Assembly: GCA_041936745.1 (NCBI GenBank)
Contig: JBHGWS010000067.1
Coordinates: 1 to 14,738 of the forward strand
Source: Darwinibacter acetoxidans_A
Lineage (GTDB): Bacteria > Bacillota > Limnochordia > Darwinibacteriales > Darwinibacteriaceae
Reading direction: 5' to 3'
DNA length: 14,738 bases
Shown: one piece after another, positions 1 to 5,854 of the stretch
How positions within the stretch are numbered: the stretch's first letter is position 1
Layout: the number at the start of each line of letters is the position of its first letter
Notes under the pieces: model-generated
Seen by the model: only the letters and a program-made list of their open reading frames with translations
Databases searched by the model: none
Told to the model about the DNA's origin: nothing
Program-made: the position numbers and the translations under genes

Positions 1-735
1 AATATGTCTTTGGGGCAGATTTCGGAAAGTTCGCTGATCGGCGAAGCGGTTTTGGAAGTCGCGGCCAGAAGTGAGGCTATCATGGTGGCGGCTGCCGGCA
101 ATTACGGTTTGCCCCGGCCAATTTATCCCGCAGCCTACCCCGCTGTTTTAGCGATCGGGGCTTTAACCAATTCTGGCGGGCAGCCCGTGCGTGCCGACTA
201 TTCCAATTATGCCCCCGATTTCACGGCTCCCGGCGGGAGTAAAGAATTTCCAATCCGGACGGTCAACAGGGGAGGGCGGCCGTCTTCCACTTTCGGCACT
301 TCTATCGCGGCACCGCATGCCGCGGGTGTAATCGGTTTAATGCTGGCTGCAGGCACTGCCCCCGCCGATGTCAAACCGCTGCTTGAGGCAACTGCCGTTG
401 ATTTGGGCCCTTTAGGCTGGGATGAAGAGTTTGGCGCCGGTTTGATTAACGCCCATTGGGCTTTGCGCCCCAATTTAGCTTTTCAGCTTTTTGTTTATTC
501 GGCGGCGAGCGGTAAACTGGTGCGCCAAGTGGAAATTCCCGTGGCGGCGGAAGATTTTCAGCCCATCGCCGTGCCGGAAGGAGAGCTTTTTGTCAAAGCT
601 TGGCTTGATCTGGGCGAGCTTGGTGTGCGCGATGCGGGCGATTACTTTTTCCGCTCTCATCCTTTTCCGGCCGGCACGGAAGATGAGATTGAGTTGGAGC
701 TGGTTTTAGAGGAGATCCCGGCAAGTTACAATTAA
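1..735 (+). CDS. Subtilisin-like S8 serine protease, 3' part (5' end outside window)
   Basis: Serine endopeptidase of the subtilase (S8) family. The frame is open to the first base and begins N-M-S-L-G, the conserved stretch that precedes the oxyanion-hole region, so the ATG at base 4 is internal and the gene starts upstream. Numbering from that Met, AAAGN (N33) supplies the oxyanion-hole asparagine and FGTSIAAPH carries the catalytic serine (S100). The catalytic Asp and His would lie upstream of the window. After the catalytic domain (to about residue 155) comes a tail of about 90 residues that looks like a small beta-rich domain. It has an Asp/Gly-rich stretch (WLDLGELGVRDAGDY) resembling the calcium-binding add-on domains seen in some bacterial subtilases; that domain assignment is inference. 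Location (secreted or not) cannot be judged without the N-terminus. No terminator is visible directly after the TAA. Confidence 0.93.
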   Translation, partial: NMSLGQISESSLIGEAVLEVAARSEAIMVAAAGNYGLPRPIYPAAYPAVLAIGALTNSGGQPVRADYSNYAPDFTAPGGSKEFPIRTVNRGGRPSSTFGTSIAAPHAAGVIGLMLAAGTAPADVKPLLEATAVDLGPLGWDEEFGAGLINAHWALRPNLAFQLFVYSAASGKLVRQVEIPVAAEDFQPIAVPEGELFVKAWLDLGELGVRDAGDYFFRSHPFPAGTEDEIELELVLEEIPASYN

Positions 736-893
736 AAGTAAGGGGCGGATTTTATGCAGAGGCGCCAGCCGGGCAGTTTACCCCTGGAAGTGCCTTACCG
801 GCCCGGGCGCCCGCCCACTTCGGCAGCGCCGGAAAAATTTTGCCAAACAGCCGGCCCCTTGGGCAGGGATTGGGGTACGTCTGCCTAAAATAG

Positions 894-1004
894 ATGCAGC
901 CAGGCAGTTTTAAAAGAAAAAGGCCCAAGCTGAGGGCCAATGAATCCTGCGGGCAGTGTGAAGGCGCCTGCCCGCAGAATATCGAGATTCTGAGCTTACT
1001 TTAA
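894..1004 (+). pseudogene. Probable relic of a 4Fe-4S cluster C-terminus (aldo/keto reductase type)
   Basis: A 36-codon frame ends with CGQCEGACPQNIEI, then five residues and TAA. This CxxCxxxCPQxI pattern is typical of the C-terminal ferredoxin-like segment of clostridial aldo/keto reductases, where the full motif is CxxCxxCxxxCP. Here the first cysteine position is an asparagine. Nothing recognisable as the reductase barrel lies upstream, where the frame is closed by TAG at 891-893. I read it as a decayed 3' remnant. The match is short, and the region also forms the 3' flank and terminator of the opposite-strand niaX, so chance similarity is possible. Confidence 0.35.
911..938 (-). terminator. 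Intrinsic terminator for niaX (minus strand)
   Basis: Read on the minus strand, GGCCC and GGGCC pair around a 7-base loop (bases 922-938), followed directly by TTTTTCTTTT. The stem is short (5 bp) but all G/C, and the U-tract is good. It lies about 80 bases past the stop codon of niaX and faces the right way to end that transcript. Confidence 0.5.
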
Positions 1005-1019
1005 GAGGCGCCTGCCGCT

Positions 1020-1538
1020 TCAGCGCAATTGAGGAGAGGCGGCAAAGGGCACGCCGGCTTTTTTTAAGGCACCGTAGAGGGCCAAAGTGATGGCGCTGTC
1101 GGCAAAATGGTGTAAGATAGTGCCGATGCCGACTAAAACTAAGGATTGATACCAGCCCAGGCCAAAAGGCATGACAACTAAGCTCTCGCCGATGGCGTGG
1201 ATGGGCAGGATTAATAAAAGCACCTGCCAAAGCTTAAAGCCGCGGCGGTAAAGATGGGCGCCTACTGCGCCAAAAACGATGTGGACCGCTGCCCTGGCCG
1301 CCACAATGGGCCCTAAGGTGACTAAAAAGCCGAAACTGGAGCCGATGCCCACTAAAACCGCCACCCAGGGGCTTACGGTTAAAGCCAGCATGGAAGGCAC
1401 GTGGCTGCCTAAGGTTGCGGAAAAGGGCGGAATGCTCACCTGCAGCCAGCCTTGAAAAGCCAAGGGGATTAAGAGGGCCAGGGCTGTCAGCAGTGCTCCG
1501 TACAAAAGCTCTTTAATGGTTATGCGCAAAGTGATCAC
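1020..1538 (-). CDS. niaX: ECF transporter S component, probable niacin transporter NiaX
   Basis: Integral membrane substrate-binding (S) subunit of an energy-coupling-factor vitamin transporter; it would work with EcfA/A'/T subunits encoded elsewhere. The 172-residue protein is almost entirely hydrophobic, with about five to six membrane segments, and has the usual S-component length. The stretch FSATLGSHVPSMLAL followed by a conserved SP matches the NiaX-type family as I remember it (SHVP...SP). Assignment to niacin is strengthened by the divergent niaR gene and the palindrome directly upstream of the start. The reported start is GTG at 1538-1536, but AAAGAG sits 8 bases before an in-frame TTG at codon 4 (1529-1527), which may be the true start. 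A terminator follows on the minus strand. Another vitamin substrate cannot be excluded from sequence alone. Confidence 0.75.
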   Translation of the reverse strand: MITLRITIKELLYGALLTALALLIPLAFQGWLQVSIPPFSATLGSHVPSMLALTVSPWVAVLVGIGSSFGFLVTLGPIVAARAAVHIVFGAVGAHLYRRGFKLWQVLLLILPIHAIGESLVVMPFGLGWYQSLVLVGIGTILHHFADSAITLALYGALKKAGVPFAASPQLR

Positions 1539-1547
1539 TCTTTCTAT

Positions 1548-1569
1548 TACAAGTGTATATACACTTGTA
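1548..1569. promoter_or_regulatory. Probable NiaR operator: perfect 22-bp palindrome
   Basis: The half-site TACAAGTGTAT is followed by its exact reverse complement, giving a perfect 22-bp dyad with no spacer. It lies between the divergent niaX and niaR genes, 9 bases upstream of the niaX GTG and overlapping the best -10 candidate for niaR. NiaR regulators of Bacillota are known to bind GTGT/ACAC-type palindromes, so this is the likely niacin-responsive operator for both genes, including autoregulation. The palindrome is directly visible; the link to NiaR rests on family knowledge and position. Confidence 0.85.
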
Positions 1570-1578
1570 TGATATACT
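1568..1578 (+). promoter_or_regulatory. Candidate -10 region for niaR
   Basis: Two overlapping -10-like hexamers are present, TATGAT (1568-1573) and TATACT (1573-1578). Both sit at or just past the right edge of the palindrome. The matching -35 boxes are weak and fall inside the palindrome, so repressor binding would block polymerase. Which hexamer is used is unclear. Confidence 0.4.
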
Positions 1579-1606
1579 AGAATTGGGCTTTTGACAAGGT
1601 GGGGAA

Positions 1607-2137
1607 GTGGTTAAATTGACAAAAGAAGAACGGAGAGAAAAAATCGTTGCTCTTTTAAAAGAGGCCAAAGAGCCTCTCACGGGAGCCAAGTTAAGTTCCC
1701 TTCTCGGTGTTACCAGGCAGGTTATTGTCAGCGATATCGCAGTTTTGCGGGCCGGCGGCGAAAATATCATCGCCACATCGCGCGGTTATTTATTTTTCAA
1801 GCAGGCTTACTCAAGCCCCTATCGAAAAACAGTGGCGGTGCGCCACGGTGATTCTTTAGCTGAAATAGCCGAAGAATTATATTTAATAGTAAAAGCGGGG
1901 GGCAAGGTTTTGGACGTAACGGTAGAACACCCTTTATACGGGGAGCTGACCGCTAATCTGCAGCTAGCCGCGCCGGCAGATGTCGCCCAATTTGTCGCTA
2001 AAATGGCCGAGATGGAGGCAGAGCCTCTTTTGGTTTTAACGGACGGCTATCACTTACACGCCATTGAGGCCCCCGATGCAGAAGCGATGGGGGCAATTGA
2101 AAAAGCGCTGCAAAAAGCGGGCTATCTTGTTGACTGA
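1607..2137 (+). CDS. niaR: Transcriptional repressor NiaR (HTH_11 + 3H domain)
   Basis: Nicotinate-responsive repressor of NAD biosynthesis and niacin uptake genes (YrxA/TM1602 type). Residues 6-62 form a winged helix-turn-helix of the HTH_11 kind, with the recognition helix in SSLLGVTRQVIVSDI. Residues about 72-175 form the ligand- and metal-binding 3H domain, named for conserved histidines; visible candidates are H80 (VRHGD), H108 (EHPLYGEL) and H149/H151 (GYHLHAI). Length (176) is normal for the family. The start is GTG with AAGGTGG only 3 bases upstream; an in-frame TTG at codon 4 (1616) is an alternative. It is transcribed away from niaX across the palindromic operator, so it should control both itself and niaX. 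The 45-base gap to udk shows no terminator, so read-through into the next cluster is possible. Confidence 0.92.
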   Translation: MVKLTKEERREKIVALLKEAKEPLTGAKLSSLLGVTRQVIVSDIAVLRAGGENIIATSRGYLFFKQAYSSPYRKTVAVRHGDSLAEIAEELYLIVKAGGKVLDVTVEHPLYGELTANLQLAAPADVAQFVAKMAEMEAEPLLVLTDGYHLHAIEAPDAEAMGAIEKALQKAGYLVD

Positions 2138-2182
2138 CGGCAGAGATCTTATTTTATCTTTCTTTGGAAATGAGGTGCCTAC

Positions 2183-2833
2183 ATGATCATTGTGGGTATT
2201 GGCGGGGGGACCGGTTCGGGAAAAACAACTTTTGCGGAAACACTGCGGGAAAACTTAGGCGGCGAAGCCGTCATCATCTCCCAGGATTCTTACTATGCCG
2301 CAAATAAAAATTTAAGCTTAAAAGAGCGGTTAAAGATAAATTACGACCACCCTTCCGCCTTTGAAGACGATCTTTTAATAACTCACCTGAAAAGCCTGCG
2401 CCAAGGCGCAAGTATCGAGGTGCCCGTTTATGATTTTGAGGCTTATACGCGGACGGATGAGACTGTTTTGGTTGCGCCGAAAACCATTATTTTGGTTGAG
2501 GGCATTTTGGTTTTAGCAAATGCGGCCCTGCGGGAACAGTTCGATATCAAAGTTTATGTGGACACGGATCCTGACGTGAGGCTTTTAAGGCGCCTGGTGC
2601 GCGATGTGGAAGAGCGGGGCCGTACTCTGGATTCGGTGCGCAAACAGTATTTGAAAACGGTGAAGCCGATGCACGAAGCCTTTGTGGAGCCTTCCAAGAA
2701 GTATGCGGATTTAATAGTGCCTGAAGGCGGCTTTAACACAGTTGCATTGGAGACCGTCGGTGCTTTGTTAAAAGGCTACCTGCAGGAAGACAAGGGGCGG
2801 GGAATCTCCCGGCCAGGCAGAAAGAACGGTTAG
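2183..2833 (+). CDS. udk: Uridine kinase
   Basis: Phosphorylates uridine or cytidine to UMP or CMP in pyrimidine salvage; cytoplasmic. The 216-residue protein shows the P-loop GGTGSGKT (residues 8-15), the QDSYY and NYDHPSAF signatures of the uridine kinase family, the VEGILVL strand, and the RRLVRDVEERGR lid/arginine region followed by KPMHEAFVEPSKKYAD. These cover the whole family pattern at the usual length. ATG at 2183 is preceded by GAGGTG at a 5-6 base spacing. Its TAG stop is followed without a gap by the GTG of the DUF1874 gene, so the two are almost certainly co-transcribed and translationally coupled. The last 15 residues (Gly/Arg/Lys-rich) extend past the conserved fold. Confidence 0.95.
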   Translation: MIIVGIGGGTGSGKTTFAETLRENLGGEAVIISQDSYYAANKNLSLKERLKINYDHPSAFEDDLLITHLKSLRQGASIEVPVYDFEAYTRTDETVLVAPKTIILVEGILVLANAALREQFDIKVYVDTDPDVRLLRRLVRDVEERGRTLDSVRKQYLKTVKPMHEAFVEPSKKYADLIVPEGGFNTVALETVGALLKGYLQEDKGRGISRPGRKNG

Positions 2834-3241
2834 GTGAAGGCTGTGGCATTAAAAGAGTTTTATGATGAAGAGGATCTGGAGCAGGATTTGGCGGATCTTG
2901 CGGCTCTTGACGGGGCGCCGCTGCCGATTGTGATCTTTAACGGGCCCATCTGCACAACTAACGGGCTGTACCGCCTTTCGGATTTAAGCGCGGCAGAGGC
3001 TAAAAAGCTTTTAAAAGCTGACGGCTTTATATCCGCCGTTGGCCACGAAGCATCTGCCCAGGTGCTCAGTGAGCTTTTAGGGGTGGAAATTTCAATGAAC
3101 CGCATCCAATATTCGCAGTCTGCCGGGCAAAAAGCCATCGTCCTTAATTTGAACTACCGGGCCCCGGAGGGCCGGGTTTTAAGCCGGGAAGAAATGCTGG
3201 AGGTAGGTTTTGAACTTAAACTTTTGGAGCGTTTGAAGTAG
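2834..3241 (+). CDS. DUF1874 / STIV B116-like protein; possible cA4 ring nuclease (AcrIII-1/Crn2 family)
   Basis: The 135-residue protein belongs to the DUF1874 family (STIV B116, B. subtilis YddF). The family includes the viral anti-CRISPR AcrIII-1 (SIRV1 gp29) and cellular Crn2, which degrade the type III CRISPR messenger cyclic tetra-adenylate. The conserved core runs from about residue 30 to the end: FNG (N36), SAVGHEASAQ (H71), NR (R90), R109 and EG (E112). By alignment from memory these match N8, H47, R66, R85 and E88 of SIRV1 gp29. Residues 1-28 are an acidic extension absent from the viral protein. GTG at 2834 abuts the udk stop. A second GTG at 2843, about 6 bases after AGGTG, may be the real start. 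The downstream exporter follows after 14 bases. Family membership is confident; ring-nuclease activity is inference, and no cas genes are visible here. Confidence 0.85.
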   Translation: MKAVALKEFYDEEDLEQDLADLAALDGAPLPIVIFNGPICTTNGLYRLSDLSAAEAKKLLKADGFISAVGHEASAQVLSELLGVEISMNRIQYSQSAGQKAIVLNLNYRAPEGRVLSREEMLEVGFELKLLERLK

Positions 3242-3255
3242 AGAGGGGCGGCTAA

Positions 3256-4221
3256 TTGGACAGAAAACTAATCAGTGCGGTTTTAATCGGCGGTGTTTTA
3301 GCCATTTCTTTTTCCGCGGTGTTGATCCGCTTAGCCGAAGCGGAGCCCGCGGTAATTGCTTTTTACCGCCTGTTTTTTTCTGCAGCTCTCCTGGCACCCT
3401 GGGCACTGAGGCAGAGGGGCAGAGCGCAGATTTCTTTTTCTCAACTGGGCTTAATTTTTGGCGCGGGCGTTTTATTGGCCCTGCACTTTTTGTTTTGGAT
3501 GACTTCCCTGGAGCACACCAGCGTGGCAAGTTCTGTGGTTTTAGTGACGACACAGCCGCTTTTTGTCTTTTTGTTATCATTAATCTTTTTAAAAGAAACG
3601 CCCGCCCGCTCCATGTGGGCAGGCTTGATTTTAGCTTTGGCCGGCAGTATCGCCGTGGTTTTCAGCCAAGACAGCCTGGGCCAATCGCGCCTTTTCGGTA
3701 ATGTTTTAGCTCTTTTGGGTGCCGTAATGATGGCCGCTTATTTCCTCGTGGGCCGTAAGGTGCGCCAAAAGGTGCCCCTTGCCCTTTACTCTGCTTTAGT
3801 TTACGGCGCCAGCAGTGTGGTTTTAGCACTTTTCATTTTACTGCGGGGTCTGCCTTGGGCGGGTTATCCGGGCAGAACCTGGCTTATGTTTTTTCTTTTA
3901 GCGCTTTTTCCAACGGTGTTAGGCCACAACAGCCTCAATTGGGCCCTGGAATACCTGCCCGCAACCATGGTCAGCATCGTAATTTTAGGTGAGCCGATTG
4001 GGGCCAGTATTTCCGCCGCTTTAATTTTAAAAGAAATTCCCGGTTGGTTGGAGCTCTTGGGCAGCACCCTGATCCTGGCAGGCATCTTTTTAGTCTGGCG
4101 CGCGGATGAGTCAGCCGGTGACAAATCACCCGCTGATTTGTCACCCAAGGAGCTGGAGCAGGACGAGGCAGGTGGCGGCAAAAAAGCCGGCGCCGATACT
4201 CCGCCGCCAGTTGGCTCTTAA
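3256..4221 (+). CDS. EamA/DMT-superfamily transporter with unusual hydrophilic C-terminal tail
   Basis: Ten-helix drug/metabolite transporter built from two EamA repeats; members usually export amino acids or other metabolites, but the substrate is not evident. Hydrophobic helices fill residues about 4-283. The first repeat carries the typical VIAFYRLFFSAALLAPW helix, and the second has an LGEPIGASISAALILKEIP helix pair. The start is TTG at 3256, supported by GAGAGGGG 7 bases upstream; no better ATG is near. Family proteins usually end soon after helix 10 (here LAGIFLVWRAD). This one continues for about 38 polar residues rich in Ser, Pro, Lys and Gly. That tail covers a 12-bp inverted repeat and the last 81 bases of the convergent gene on the other strand, which suggests loss of an earlier stop codon. 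It is probably co-transcribed with udk and the DUF1874 gene. Confidence 0.9.
   Translation: MDRKLISAVLIGGVLAISFSAVLIRLAEAEPAVIAFYRLFFSAALLAPWALRQRGRAQISFSQLGLIFGAGVLLALHFLFWMTSLEHTSVASSVVLVTTQPLFVFLLSLIFLKETPARSMWAGLILALAGSIAVVFSQDSLGQSRLFGNVLALLGAVMMAAYFLVGRKVRQKVPLALYSALVYGASSVVLALFILLRGLPWAGYPGRTWLMFFLLALFPTVLGHNSLNWALEYLPATMVSIVILGEPIGASISAALILKEIPGWLELLGSTLILAGIFLVWRADESAGDKSPADLSPKELEQDEAGGGKKAGADTPPPVGS
4117..4145. repeat. Perfect 12-bp inverted repeat (hairpin) at convergent gene ends
   Basis: GGTGACAAATCA (4117-4128) and TGATTTGTCACC (4134-4145) pair perfectly around a 5-base loop. The hairpin lies inside the C-terminal tail of the exporter, and its right arm contains the stop codon (4141-4143) of the minus-strand membrane protein. 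No U-tract follows on either strand, so it is not a classical intrinsic terminator. It may instead act as a barrier or RNA-stability element between two convergent transcripts. Confidence 0.7.
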
Positions 4222-4455
4222 ACCGAGGCGGAAAGCTGCTGTGAAGATGACAAGGTTAATAAGCCAGCGGAGGCCAATTTCGGGCATGGTTAAGAATTGG
4301 CCTTTGCCCGGCAGAAAATAGCCTAAAAGGGTAAAGGCCGTGGCACCGCCCAGGCTTAAACCCATGGTTTTCCAATCGATTCTCCTGCCCATAAAAATGG
4401 CATAAATGATGGTTGTCAAGGCAATTGCGATCCAAAGTTTTAAAAGATTCGGCAT
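4141..4455 (-). CDS. Small four-helix membrane protein, function unknown
   Basis: A 104-residue, strongly hydrophobic protein with about four predicted membrane segments (residues 3-22, 31-49, 60-78 and 86-103) separated by short basic loops (GRRIDWK, RLGLRANWRR). I do not recognise the family. It looks like a real gene rather than an antisense shadow for two reasons. The start ATG (4455-4453) has AAAGGA about 8-9 bases upstream on the minus strand. The hydrophobic pattern also continues well beyond the overlap with the exporter. Its last 81 bases overlap the exporter's tail in the opposite direction, and its stop lies inside the inverted repeat. Basic loops between helices 1/2 and 3/4 would place both in the cytoplasm, with both ends outside. 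Confidence 0.7.
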   Translation of the reverse strand: MPNLLKLWIAIALTTIIYAIFMGRRIDWKTMGLSLGGATAFTLLGYFLPGKGQFLTMPEIGLRWLINLVIFTAAFRLGLRANWRRSIGAGFFAATCLVLLQLLG

Positions 4456-4549
4456 GCAGTTTGTTCCTTTCCATTTTTGATTTCTCGCTTTAGTTCTGCG
4501 TTTAACGGCAAATTCCTGTTGAAAATAAGCGATTTCAGTAGGCTGCCGC

Positions 4550-4555
4550 TATAAT
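4550..4555 (+). promoter_or_regulatory. Candidate -10 box (TATAAT) for the aminotransferase gene
   Basis: A consensus TATAAT lies in the AT-rich gap between the divergent membrane-protein and aminotransferase genes, about 108 bases before the chosen start. No good -35 sits 16-18 bases upstream; TTGAAA at 4519-4524 is too far (25 bases). This is probably the promoter of the aminotransferase/glycerate kinase pair, but assigned only from the -10. Confidence 0.4.
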
Positions 4556-4662
4556 ATTCAGGTAATTTAGCCAATGCTTAAAATATTGCGGTAAACGTAG
4601 GAATTACGGAGTTTATGGAGAATAAGTTAGGTATTAGGAAAGAAAGGTGGCGAGCACTAAAA

Positions 4663-5826
4663 ATGATGAGTAAAATGTTAAACGAGAGGGTTAAGAGCAT
4701 TAAACCTTCCGGCATCCGTAAGTTTTTTGATATCGCTGCTCAAATGGAAGACGTAATCTCTTTGGGAATCGGCGAGCCTGATTTCCCCACACCTAAGAAT
4801 ATCAGCGAAGCGGGGATTGCCTCCATTCAACAAAAAGGGACGGCTTATACATCCAATACGGGCCTAATCGAGCTGCGCAGGGCGATCAGCCAATATTTCG
4901 AGCGCAGTTTTTCCTTGCAATACAACCCGGAAGATCAAATTCTGGTTACAGTCGGGGCCAGTGAGGCAGTTGACCTGGCACTTAGGGCAGTAATCGAACC
5001 GGGCGATGAGGTTTTGGTCCCGGAGCCGACCTATGTTTCTTACGCGCCGGCGGCAGTTTTAGCCGGGGGAGTTGCCGTGCCTGTGCCCACGTATGAAAAG
5101 GATGATTTTAGGCTGACGGCAGATGTGATTAAGGAAAAAATCACCCCCAAGACCAAAGCAATCGTATTTTGTTATCCTAACAATCCTACCGGCGCCGTCA
5201 TGGAAGAGAAAGACTTAAAAGAAATTGCCGCTGTTTTAAGCCAGCACGACATTTTAGTCGTGGCGGACGAAGTTTACGCGGAGTTAGTTTACGGTATTGA
5301 ACATACCTCTATTGCTTCTTTACCGGGCATGTACGAGCGGACTGTAGTCATCAGCGGTTTCTCCAAAGCTTTTGCCATGACCGGCTGGCGCTTGGGTTAT
5401 GCGTGCGGGCCCGCGGAGTTAATGGAAGCCATGAAGAAAATCCACCAATACGTCATCATGTGTGCTCCCACGATGAGCCAGTGGGCTGCTGTGGAAGGCT
5501 TGGAAAACGGCTGGCCTCACGTGCGCAAAATGGTAGCGGAATACGACGAGCGGCGCAAAGTCATCGTCCAGGGCTTTCGGGACATGGGCCTATCCTGCTT
5601 TGAACCGAAAGGCGCCTTTTACTGTTTCCCCCGCATTTCCGATCTGGGAATCAGTTCCGATGAGTTCTGCACGCGGGTTTTAGAAGCGGAAAGCGTAGCG
5701 GTGGTGCCCGGCTCCGCCTTTGGCGACAGCGGCGAGGGCTTCATTCGGGCTTCTTATGCATCCTCCATCGAGGACATTCAAGAGGCACTGAGGCGCATCG
5801 GCCGCTTTGTGGACAGCATTCGCTAG
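4663..5826 (+). CDS. PLP-dependent class I/II aminotransferase
   Basis: Cytoplasmic pyridoxal-phosphate aminotransferase of the aspartate-aminotransferase fold (PatA/AlaT-like group). Visible motifs, numbered from the ATG at 4663: the N-terminal signature IKPSGIRKFFD, SLGIGEPDFPTP, YPNNPTG (N174 contacts PLP), VADEVYAEL (D202 pairs with the pyridine nitrogen), SGFSKAFAMTGWRLGY with the PLP-binding lysine K235, and GFIRASYA (R362 for the substrate carboxylate). The frame is open to an ATG at 4615, but family members begin just before the RVxxIKPSG signature, and AAAGGTGG precedes 4663 by 12 bases, so I use 4663 (387 residues, the usual size). The amino-acid substrate is not evident; aspartate, alanine or N-acetyl-diaminopimelate are possible. 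The glycerate kinase gene follows after 28 bases, probably in one transcript. Confidence 0.93.
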   Translation: MMSKMLNERVKSIKPSGIRKFFDIAAQMEDVISLGIGEPDFPTPKNISEAGIASIQQKGTAYTSNTGLIELRRAISQYFERSFSLQYNPEDQILVTVGASEAVDLALRAVIEPGDEVLVPEPTYVSYAPAAVLAGGVAVPVPTYEKDDFRLTADVIKEKITPKTKAIVFCYPNNPTGAVMEEKDLKEIAAVLSQHDILVVADEVYAELVYGIEHTSIASLPGMYERTVVISGFSKAFAMTGWRLGYACGPAELMEAMKKIHQYVIMCAPTMSQWAAVEGLENGWPHVRKMVAEYDERRKVIVQGFRDMGLSCFEPKGAFYCFPRISDLGISSDEFCTRVLEAESVAVVPGSAFGDSGEGFIRASYASSIEDIQEALRRIGRFVDSIR

Positions 5827-5841
5827 AAAAAAGAAAAATTT

Positions 5842-5847
5842 AGGAGG
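5842..5847 (+). promoter_or_regulatory. Ribosome-binding site fixing a TTG start for glycerate kinase
   Basis: AGGAGG lies 7 bases upstream of TTG at 5855. This marks TTG as the start rather than the in-frame ATG at 5807, which is inside the end of the aminotransferase gene and has no comparable site. Confidence 0.85.
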
Positions 5848-5854
5848 GCAGCAT

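Noticed and set aside
754..888. A 44-codon plus-strand frame with an AAGGGGCGG site upstream of its ATG.
   Set aside because: Pro/Arg/Gly-rich with no recognisable domain and no helix or strand pattern. It lies in a region that looks decayed, so a chance frame is more likely.
767..912. Near-identical pair of about 14 bases (AGCCGGGCAGTTTA at 767 and AGCCAGGCAGTTTT at 898) suggesting a direct repeat or attachment site.
   Set aside because: Short and imperfect, with no integrase or element between the copies.
949..975. Inverted repeat GCGGGCA / TGCCCGC with a 13-base loop.
   Set aside because: Short stem, long loop and no U-tract. It falls inside the cysteine-motif frame, where Cys/Gly/Pro codons could create it by chance.
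1591..1596. Consensus -35 hexamer TTGACA upstream of niaR.
   Set aside because: No -10 sits about 17 bases downstream, and that position is already inside the niaR coding region.
4615..4662. Upstream in-frame ATG that would lengthen the aminotransferase by 16 residues.
   Set aside because: The extra residues are charged and precede the family's usual start, and the nearby GGAG is only 3 bases from the ATG. The ATG at 4663 fits the family length.
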